From Scilla litardierei (lineage: Eukaryota; Streptophyta; Magnoliopsida; Asparagales; Asparagaceae), in contig CM061136.1 of NCBI GenBank assembly GCA_030789695.1, forward strand, positions 136,908,448 to 136,972,447: a stretch of DNA of 64,000 bases, read 5' to 3'. The position numbers and the translations under genes were made by a program. Below the pieces are notes generated by a model, which was not told where the DNA came from, made no database searches, and saw only the letters and a program-made list of their open reading frames with translations. Below are positions 55,388 through 64,000 of the stretch, piece by piece (positions within the stretch are counted from its first letter, which is position 1; each line of letters begins with the position of its first letter).

Positions 55388-57401
55388 TTATCTACGTATT
55401 TTAAAATGAGCATGAATTAATTAAAATTCAAAAATTCATGCATAAAGAAATAAACAAGTAAAAATGCGGGGATCGGCCAGATACCCAAAATAGTACACAG
55501 TCCAAAGTTCGTTTAAAGTCCATAATAGGAAAAAAATAATAATACAACTTTGGAAACCCAAACTGAACTGGGTCCCTATATCTCCGTCTTCATATGCTGT
55601 TGCATCGAGCTTTGGCTTACACAGTCATGAATCGACTCCTTGCGGTCCAGCGGACGCGGCCAGGGAATTGACTAAGCCAGGACCACTTGTTACCCAGTCA
55701 AGCTAGGTTGGTCCATCAAACTTAGCCAAGCACATTGACCGACATCATGATCCATTGAAGGAGTTTTCATCAATTCTATGTGCTGTTGCATCGAGCTTTG
55801 GCTTTAAAATACAAATTTCCTCACTTACAAATTCTCTCAAAAGAAAATAAAAGTGCAAGGAAAGTAAATAGGTATACAATGGCCGATCCCGAAAAACACA
55901 TTTTTACTGATTTAAACATCCACGCAGTTCTAAATATGCTACGGGCATAAAAGTAAACAACCACGCATATATCTCAAGCAAAACATATGGTAAAGGAAAC
56001 TAGAAAATATAAATATCTCGTAGACCACGTGGAAACGTCATACACCGTTAGGTTAGTTGACTAACGGCAGAGCGGTCTCAGGATCTTTGAGATAGTTATA
56101 TTTTGAAAAAAGAGTCCTAGTAAACCATAGATTATAATATGCAAGAGGGATGTTTAAAAGCAATTTGTCAACATGAACTATGGAAATTATTTTTGTTTTT
56201 ACTTAGGGGAGAGTCCCGTTAAGGAATTGGCATAAGGTCATTATTTAGTATGCTAAAATATATACCGTTAGGTAATAGGGGCTGCAGGCCCAATTAAAAT
56301 GTTTGATAGACACAAATGGGCTGCAGGCCCAACTCTCAATTTTAATTAAATTAAGTCAAATTTTGGTTTAGGGAATACCAATAATCCCAAGAACCCTAAA
56401 TCTGTCTCCTCAAATGCCACCCCTTCACTTACTGTTTCTGTTTTTTTTTCAGTGACCAGACCCAATTTTAAAATACAGGCGTGGGCCAGAATCACCCTCT
56501 ACCGGAGTTACTGGCGGCAGCCCCCCCTTCTGGGAGGAGCATAGGGAATAGGCCCCCCTTCTGGGAAGAGTAGCGGCCCCCCTCCCCTCCCCCCGCCTGG
56601 GGGGGGTCGTTTCCGTCAGTCCCCCCCCCCCGCCTGGGGGGGTTATTATCAGCGCCCCCCCCCCCGCCTGAGAGGGGGGGGGGGGCGTTCCGTCAGCGCC
56701 CCCCCCCCGCCTGGGGGGGTTATTATCAGCGCCCCCCGCCTGAGGGGGGGGGGGGGGGGGCGTTCCGTCAGCGGCCCCCCCGCCTGGGGGGGTTATTATC
56801 AGCGGCCCCCCTGCCTGGGGGGGCGTTCCGTCAGCGCCCCCCCCCCCGTCTGGAGGGGGGCGGGTTTTCCGGTAGGGCCCCCCGCTTCTGGGGGGGGCGT
56901 TTACGGCAGGGCCCCCCGCTTCCGGGGAGGGCGTTTCCGGCGGGAGGGGTTTTCCGGCAGAGCCCCCATCTCCGATCGAGGGGGGGAGGGGGAGGCGAAG
57001 ACAGATGCCCCAACTTTTGTTTTGTTTTGTTTTTTTTACTGTTATGAACCCAAAATAGTGGAATTTGGGTGAAAAATCAGCTTTATTTTGTATTTAATTT
57101 ATTTTTGATGTGTTGATTTGTATTAAAAATAATAATCATAATAATCAACATATTACCTCTAGATAAAATATCTACGAGAATAATTTATATCTAATAGGAT
57201 AGAATTTTACCTCTAGATAAAATATATAGGGAAGAACAAATATTTGTAGATTAAAAATCCCAGCTCCGAAAAACGTCGAGAACACCGCAGCGCTCCAAAC
57301 GAATCGCCGCAGCAACCAAAGATTCCTTGCGCGTAGGAGATCAATTTGGTGGGGATTTCAGGATTGGATTTGTGCTCAAGGAAGAACACGGGCTGATAAC
57401 G
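55388..57401 (-). other. Long copia leader between 5' LTR and gag
   Basis: 2.0 kb without ORFs. It holds two copies of GCTGTTGCATCGAGCTTTGG (55597 and 55782) and the G/C-run array described separately. Next to the 5' LTR the minus strand reads CGTTATCAGCCCGTGTTC, a possible but non-canonical primer-binding site. Confidence 0.7.
56518..57000. repeat. Tandem array of C-run/G-run hairpin units
   Basis: About nine to eleven units of 30-45 bp, each a run of 5-14 C, then GCCTG or TTCTG, then a run of 5-16 G. Units are separated by alternating spacers CGTTCCGTCAGCG and TTATTATCAGCG. Each unit can fold as a hairpin and both strands have G-quadruplex potential. Run lengths may be imprecise in assembly. 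Confidence 0.85.
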
Positions 57402-57619
57402 TGTTATATAATAATTGGACTCAAGGGAGAGAGAGAGAGAGAATTTCATTGCTAAGAATAATCCACCATGCTAAGAGCCATGGTGCTCTATTTATATATC
57501 TCATAGTGGGGAGGCCAAAAGCCTCTAGGAGACCAAGGGTCCCCATTACTCTAAGTAATGGGGGCCTAATGAATGGGTAATGAAGGAGGGGAGGCCAAAG
57601 GCCTCCCTCATTCATAACA
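57402..57619 (-). repeat. 5' LTR of copia
   Basis: 218 bp, nearly identical to 50374-50589 (differences only in the GA repeat at 57425-57441). Confidence 0.95.
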
Positions 57620-57839
57620 GGTTTAATTTTTGATCTGTGCACATCCAGAAATATGAAAATACCTATTAGCCAAAAAAACTCTAAATCAACTCTTTTTCAT
57701 CTGTGTAAACAAAGTTGGCATATAACATTGTATAATTTCAGTTTAATTCTTTAAAAATGGGAGGATGATCTGAAATCATGGTAAATTTATTTCGAACAAT
57801 TTTAGGGAACGAAAAACCCTAAATCTGTCAATCGTGCAG

Positions 57840-58210
57840 AACAATTTTAGGGCACGAAGAAGCAAGCTATTACAGCAAGCGGCTGGATCAGTTGAGAGCC
57901 AAGGAGAAAGGCAGTAGATAAGATAGAAGAAAGGGTCAGGCTCCCAGTAGAGCAGAGAAGACGGTTAGGATAACGAACTTGAAACGCGGAGCCCGATCGG
58001 CCGATGAGCGAGTGGTTGGTGGCAAATAGCGCCCTAGTTGATGGCATTCCTCTCTATGGCTAGCAGTCGAGAAACCACAGGGCACCCCATACAGAGCAAG
58101 CAAGTCCTATGGATGAGACGCCTGCGCAAGGACCTCCATTCTCATTAGGAGGTCGAACCATGGACCTATAGAAGTCGGTGCTACCCCGTCCCCATGGCAA
58201 CACAACATTG
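57840..58210. other. GC-balanced block, possibly organelle-derived
   Basis: About 50% GC between AT-rich flanks, with texture like plant mitochondrial spacer DNA (GCCCGATCGGCCGATGAGCG, AGTAGAGCAGAGAAGACGG). An open minus frame (58047-57847) gives no family I recognise. Organelle origin is a guess from composition only. Confidence 0.25.
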
Positions 58211-58940
58211 TCATGCGGAAGGAGTTGAGAGGCCTTATAATAGCACAGACCGCATTTTCATTCTAGGTCATGTGAAGGAGGCCAGTCCAAGATCATACAG
58301 TTATTTTAAAAGATTCATCCCTACTGAACGCAACATACAACTCTCTGGTGTACTGTGCTCTTCAAGTGTAATTGTTACCCCTTCTTCCTTACCATGGCAA
58401 GTCTTTGTGAAATAACTCAGATGGGAAGAAAAAAGAGGGCGTTAAGTGACATCCTGGCCCAACCCTAGAGTGAAACATGATATTTCACTCAAGCTCTATT
58501 GTATCCATGGTGACCACATTGTTTTGGACAATATACTTGAATTGCTGCATCATCTCAACACATGCTTCCTCCTATCCATTTTCCACAGCGTAATGGTATC
58601 GACACCAATTCAGTGTAACTGGTGGGACATGGCATTTGCCCACAAGGTTAATCTGTACACATTAATTATTATTCACAAACCCAATCGTGATGTGTCGACG
58701 GGTACTTAATGGTTCAGGAACTAATCTTAGAGGCAAAAAGGTACGACAATGTAACTGTGATAAAAAATGTAGATCACGGTTGTAGAAAGAGGCTATGAGA
58801 TGGCACCCATTTGCATGATCATCCATTATTTTCTCGGATGGGGTCTTGCATATATGCCGATGCCGCTTTATTTTGTTGTGTATATTGTTCACCAATAACT
58901 CTTATGTACTCATTGTTCGCTTGTCCGCAAGCTTTAAATA
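58211..58940. other. Interval without recognised gene
   Basis: Short ORFs only. No domain signature or repeat was recognised. Confidence 0.4.
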
Positions 58941-60593
58941 ATTATACCGCAAGCGCACGATATCGCTATACGGGTCGAACACATGGAGGCGTTCGTTGAG
59001 TATCGATTTTCTTCTATGTTCGAAAGCTACGCTATCGAATGGTGGTCGAGATTAGAAAGAAGGGTGAAATCAAATAATAAAAGCTATAGGTCGTAGGTTA
59101 TCCCCGCCAAAGAACTAAGGTTAAGATTGGATTAAGAGTTAATTGATTGTTGGATTCATTGGGACTCGGGAGAGGTCGTCTAACCTAAGAGCGTTCTCCT
59201 ATCCCACACTCTCTCGTGATGCATGAGAGGATAGTCCCTTATGTTATTCATATCCCCCCCGCTCTCGCAATGCTATGATAGGACTACCCTAACATATATC
59301 GATGATGACTCTCGCCGATACATCGACATACGTTAGGTGCATTACGTCCTCCATGCCACTCTCGTGGTCGGGGATTTGGATCTATATTAGGATGGCTCTA
59401 ATAGGTGTCTGAATCTCGTCGGCCACACCGATAGTATAGGTCATTATATGGATCGAAAACCCTAGATTGGTCCCGACCCACGCCGGCAGCCAATCTAATA
59501 ATCCATAAGGGAGGAGAGCGATTTACAATGACAATTGACATCATAATATACCCCAAATACTCAATTAACCAACAATTGCATTACCTAATTCATCCAACCA
59601 TTGCTCAAATTCAATGGGGGGTTCACCATAGATGAAAATTACTCACTACCCATTATGGATAATGCAATTTTAACTAAGGATTCAATGGGTAATGCCATGG
59701 ATTCAGATTAAAAGCTCAATAACAATCAATCCATACAATAGTAATTACAAAAGAGAGAAATTCTATAATAAAAGTTTAATGTCGTACAAGTGCAATAAAA
59801 AGAACTAACCATAGTTAACGGAAAACAAGGTAGAAAACACCTGGATACTCCTTCAAAAAGCTCTGAAAAAAGATAAAAGAAAAGTTACTTTCGCTCGGGA
59901 AGAAAATGGGTTTAAATACAATCCCCAAAAAGACCAAAAAGACCATACTAACTAACCCTGGCGGTGCCCCGTTTAACCTAGAAATCCAATTCCACGCGCC
60001 TGCATTGAGAACGACGTGGTCGCGTCATCTGGATGCGTAAGATGGGCCGACAGAAGCTACATCGACGCGACCACATCATTAGGGACGCGGCCGCGTCGAA
60101 TCCAGCTTCGACACTTGCGAGGCTTCGAAACGGTCATGTGGAGCGATCGTTTGGTCTTCAGCTTCTTGGGGTCACACGGTGGCATCGTCTTCGTCACGTG
60201 ATCGCGTCGATTGCAGATTTTTCATTTCTACCCTACAGTGACGTGGCCGTTTGGAGTTCCTTCACGTGGTCGCATGGAATTGAGTGCTTGGGCTTCTGGG
60301 TGTTGTGACGACGCGGCCGCATCGAATCTACGCGGCTGAGTGTGTCACTTTTCCTTATGTTCTTCCCCAATTGCACACTTTGGCTCCCGCCTTCCGCTCC
60401 TTTCGCCTTTTTGTGTATTTTTCACGCTTTATGGCCCTGAATTGATATGTATTTCCTGTAAAGCATATAATGGACCATAAAAGCAAAAGTGGAAACAAAA
60501 TAGGAGAAAACAGGGAAAACCGGTGAAAGAAGCAACGTAAAACGTGCTTGGAAAGGGGTTAAAAAGTATATACTAAAATCACTCATCAAAATC
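58940..60593 (-). repeat. Gypsy-type LTR-like fragment, probably solo
   Basis: On the minus strand it would begin TGATGAGTGATTTTAGTATA (from 60593), an LTR start common in large plant gypsy (Athila/Ogre-like) elements, and run to the CGTGCGCTTGCGGTATAA block (about 58955-58938). No primer-binding site or pol adjoins it, so it looks like a solo or truncated LTR. It contains the palindrome array at 60000-60325. Confidence 0.45.
60000..60325. repeat. Array of GACGCGGCCGCGTC-type palindromes
   Basis: About seven near-palindromic motifs: GACGTGGTCGCGTC, GACGCGACCACATC, GACGCGGCCGCGTC, CACGTGATCGCGTC, GACGTGGCCGT, CACGTGGTCGCAT and GACGCGGCCGCATC, in about 310 bp within the gypsy-like LTR. Confidence 0.8.
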
Positions 60594-61069
60594 CTCCAAG
60601 CTAAATTCTTCATTGTCCTCAAGGAAGACAAGAGAGAGCGTAGATTAGATGTATGCAATAATGCACACAAATGATGACATGAAACTTCGAGAATTTCAAA
60701 AGATCGAGTTTATATACCTGGGCGAATCAAAATCTCGAATCTATGAAACTTTAAACGCATCAATCAATTTCCGTCGATTAGAATATAATCCTAGGACGTC
60801 GTCTCTAACCTAAATCGTCAAGTAATATTCTAGACAGTGGCCATACTCAAATACTGAGATATTTCCTCTAACACATCCTTAGGTCGAAGGGATATGAGTC
60901 TAAGTTATGCAATGGCCAAAGGAGGGATGAGTTCGTGATAATGGGATATCGGTCGATCGAGAAAGTGTCGCTCACAACACATCAAGCTTCCTTGATTCAT
61001 GATATTGCTAGGTTTATTCATGCTATCGATATAATTTTTTCATATACATATACTTTTTTGGGATTTACA

Positions 61070-62345
61070 GTTGGTTTGTGTTAGGAGTGTATGGTCGGTG
61101 ACTCCTGTATGAACTCCTGGCACAACAAATACACTAGGGGGATGAATAGTGTATTTCACAACGAAATTACAAAGATAAAATTTAATTTAAAATGCAATAA
61201 GAGTGCGGAAGTAAATAAATACAATTCAGAGAATGGCAAACGCAAACACCAAGATTTATCATGGTTCGGATCCCTGTGATCCTACGTCCAGTCCTCTACT
61301 CCGTAGAGATTTTCAATGCACTATAACACTTGCCACATAAGCACCAATATACAAAAATGGAAACACTCTCAGTGTCCCAAACTTTGTACAATCTCTACAC
61401 CAAGAGATTCAACTTACAAAGTAAAGAATGAAACAACACATAAACCATTGATATGAATTTCAGATGGAATTCAAAGGAAAGATGTAAATGATAGTTCAAG
61501 GTTTCTAGATTTTGAATGGAAGAAACACACTTGAAGATTTCAGTTTTCAAATGTAGAAAATATTAGAATTTTTATTCTTCAAATGAAAACAACGGCAAAA
61601 CTTTCTCTTGAAGACGATAAAGTTTTAATTTCTAAAGAATATAGTTGGAAAATGAAGTGAATAGAAGAGAAAAGGGGTGCCCATCTATTTATAGGCCTCA
61701 AAGGAAGTTGCAATGTTCATATTCCAACAGACAAAAACCGTCTCTAACGGATAAAACAAACCAGTTGCAAAAACGGTCAAAAACAGAATTAGTCGGCCAA
61801 TAAATTTTGTTGGTAGACTAATTTTGAAACGACAAAATTCGACTGTTTTTCGATGACTGACGTGGAACTGATATGAAGATAGATTTGATCAACAAATTTC
61901 AAAGTCAAATTCGAAAAGAAAAAATTAGTCGGCTACCAAAAATTTATTGGTCGACTAATTTCTAAAAAAGGAATTTTAGGATTCTGAAAAGACTAGGTTG
62001 TAGATAAATGTTAAGAGAGACCATAGTCATCTAAGATAAGTCATCATCAGGCTAAAAATCTATAAAATGAAAAATACATTAATTACATAAAAACCGTAGA
62101 TATGAGTAATTTGAAGCATGACTTCGTCTTGATTTGAGAAGCTTTTGTGTATAAGGCTTTATCAAAATATTATGTTATTGATCTGGATCTGAAGCGAGTA
62201 TCTGCACAGAAAGAGTTAGTAACAATAATATGTTAGTCACATCAAAACCATATGGAATAGAGATATAGAATTATGGAATTCCAACATTCCCACCTTTTGA
62301 TGTGACAAACTTAATCAATATAAATGTAACATATTAAGAATCGTG
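61070..62345 (-). repeat. 3' LTR-like segment of a Sirevirus-like element
   Basis: Shares with 32340-32520 a block order of GGGGATGAATAGTGTAT, GCGGAAGTAAATAA and GGCAAACGCAAACACCAAGA followed by ATCATGGTTCGG. To its right a polypurine tract (plus ACTCCCCCTGAA at 62351) marks the internal region. Exact ends not determined. It contains paired ATTAGTCGGCC..GACTAAT palindromes (61787-61965). Confidence 0.55.
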
Positions 62346-64000
62346 CATATTACTCCCCCTGAATAGATGCCTAAGATAGTTATTGTATTTCTCCCCTTTA
62401 GTCATCCATAAAAAGTGGAAAACAAAACGAGCCGATCAGGAAAAAACAGTTAGCAAGCTAACAGAAAATAATGTACATAAAACTGACAACCAAGGAAATA
62501 AGCTAGCTAACAAAATACATTGATCAAATAAACAAACCATTATATTAATACATTGTGGCTACAACAAAGGAGTTAGGAACCATTACAGCAAGAAGGAAAC
62601 ATGCATTAAACTAACCACCAACGACAACTAAAAAATTCTGGGACCATCAGACAAAATATACATTAAGGTAACCAAACCGACCAACCAAAAAATGCAAACT
62701 TAAAAAGACAAAACATCATAAACTTCCAAACATCAAACCTACCATGACTAAGTCAACTGCCAGATGAGAACCAACCAAATCAAACAACAGTAATTGGGAC
62801 CATTGGAGTGCCATCAGAAACATGCAAAACAAACATTTTAACAACGACGAGAGGGAGTGCCGCGGCCAGGGGAAGTGGGGCGAGGTGTATTGCGATGAGG
62901 TGACATATTGAGGGAATCAAAAAGAGAGAATATATGGGCGTGTGAAAATTGAATCTGGCCATGAAGCTGAGCATGGGTTTGCAAGGTAGAATCATTGGAA
63001 CTGAGTTTGGACGCCTGCAAAACCATCATGAACTTATCATGAACCGCCTGCTAAATATCAGAGGTGAGACGATGAAGCAGAGAAGAATTGCACTGCCGAG
63101 AAGAAGAGACATGCTCGCAACTGACGCATACTTTCTTGCGGCGATGACGACCTGAAGAACTTGGAGTGGCCGATGCAGGGGTTGCGGCCAGCTAAGTGTT
63201 GTCTTCCGCAGCAGCATCATCATCAGAGGGAGAATCCGGGGCAGTAAGCTTCATGCTAGCAAGGGTGGAAGAATCGAATTCGTTAGGGTTCAGAACAAGA
63301 ATGTCGTCTTGCGTATCAATCTGATAGTGGCACAGAATCAGAGTGATGAGGCAAGGAAAGAAGAAGTGGTGTGTAATAGACTTGGAAAGATGATGATGAA
63401 GAATTGCCGCCAAGTAGATCTGAAAGCCAACCATGACAGCATACAAGCACTTGTGCAGACGAGTGCGCATGTAGTTACGAGAACCAGACTTGGGGACACG
63501 GTTGTAGACGCATATTTTAATAAGAAGATGGGGAGTCGGATGAAGGTGACTGACGCTCATTTTGGGCGAAAAGTTGTGGCCAATTTAAAGAGGATAACTG
63601 AATAGTTCATCATAAACTCGAGGTCTTCATCGTTGGAGGAGGGAAGATTAATGATGTCGACTAGGGAGTGACAGTTTAAGACAATGGGGATGCCTTTGAC
63701 TTGAGAGAAAACAGTGAGATCACAATGATTGATCTAAGAAGTGAGGTAGGAATAAAACTCACGAACCAAAAGTGGGTAGTAAGGGACCTTCGTGTAAGCA
63801 TTCCAAAGGGTTGCAAGCCCAACGGCAGAGAGGAGATTGAAGATATCAAAGGAGAAAAGATAAGGGTAATTGATGTGGCGTTCGGGGATAATGGTGATGT
63901 GTTCGAACGAGTGAAATTTGGCTTTGCAATTAGGAGTGCAAAAGCGAGAGGAGAAGTCCGGAGTAGTGAAGTGAGAGAAGGAGGCCATGGCATGGAGGTT
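62346..64000 (-). pseudogene. Decayed plant-transposon-protein-like ORF of the terminal element
   Basis: On the minus strand, reading from the window's right edge: MASFSHFTTPDFSSRF, then PYYPLLVREFYSYLTS (63988-63734), a stop, IPIVLNCHSLVDIINLPSSN, and after a shift NRVPKSGSRNYMRTRLHKCL and ITHHFFFPCLITLILCHYQI (63560-63192). The LVREFY...IDTQDD pattern matches the 'putative plant transposon protein' domain carried by some LTR elements near the 3' end (from memory). At least two frame breaks. The element continues past 64000. 62346-62840 has no ORF. Confidence 0.5.

Larger units (their letters stand above)
50374..57619 (-). mobile_element. Young Ty1/copia LTR retrotransposon upstream of NUP160
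   Basis: 7.2 kb. LTRs 50374-50589 and 57402-57619 (TGTTATATAATAATTGG..TTCATAACA) are flanked by the perfect TSD GGTTT (50369-50373, 57620-57624). By eye the LTRs differ only inside a GA microsatellite, indicating recent insertion. A polypurine tract GTAAGGGGGAG (minus) abuts the 3' LTR. Internal order is a 2-kb GC-rich leader, gag, a short gap, then pol (protease-integrase-RT-RNase H, copia order). It has the same orientation as NUP160 and its 3' LTR faces the gene. Confidence 0.95.

Noticed and set aside
60422..60670. 82-codon minus ORF with hydrophobic stretch
   Set aside because: It spans the predicted LTR boundary at 60593 and has no family signature.
62838..63223. Several 60-70 codon minus ORFs treated as separate genes
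   Set aside because: Better explained as broken pieces and downstream sequence of one decayed retroelement ORF at the window's right end.

Overview
This is nuclear DNA of a flowering plant. The evidence is an intron-rich, AT-rich locus packed with plant-type LTR retrotransposons (chromodomain Ty3/gypsy, Ty1/copia, a Sirevirus-like element), Helitron ends, hAT-like and foldback MITEs, TA microsatellites and a tRNA-derived SINE-like piece. I cannot name the species. No bacterial-type operons, rRNA or intact tRNA genes were seen.

The only single-copy host gene I recognise is NUP160 on the minus strand, encoding the scaffold nucleoporin of the Nup107-160 (Y) complex. I could join six exons: 49937-50133, 28928-29060, 28564-28828, 28267-28327, 18927-19084 and 17230-17315. 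All introns have GT..AG ends and all phases agree, giving exactly 900 nt (300 codons) of the N-terminal beta-propeller. The rest of the gene must lie to the left, probably beyond base 1. Almost everything from about 1 to 50 kb is therefore NUP160 intron filled with transposons.

Layout. 1-10 kb (probably inside intron 6, or 3' of the gene): two Helitron-like elements built on a GC-rich minisatellite, three copies of a foldback MITE, several decayed copia pieces, and an hAT-like MITE inserted in a copia gag. 10953-16873: gypsy element 1 (minus; TSD GAATA). 16874-19084: exons 6 and 5. 19661-25789: gypsy element 2 (minus; TSD GAATG) in intron 4. 28267-29060: exons 4, 3 and 2. 29061-49936: the 20.9-kb intron 1. 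It holds a Sirevirus-like gag-only element whose left LTR is interrupted by gypsy element 3 (32865-38908, plus; TSD GATTC). 49937-50133: exon 1. 50374-57619: a very young copia (minus; TSD GGTTT) about 240 bp upstream of the NUP160 start codon, in the same orientation. 57620-64000: a possible organelle-derived patch, a solo-LTR-like gypsy fragment, and the 3' part of another Sirevirus-like element with a decayed ORF.

The points most worth a second look are these. At least four unrelated LTR-type repeats each carry an array of short GC-rich imperfect palindromes. A higher-order Helitron minisatellite re-uses the element's own 3' terminus. The young copia has its integrase catalytic Glu changed to Asp, and its 3' LTR sits where it could act as a NUP160 promoter. 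One gypsy pol frame reads through into its own LTR.
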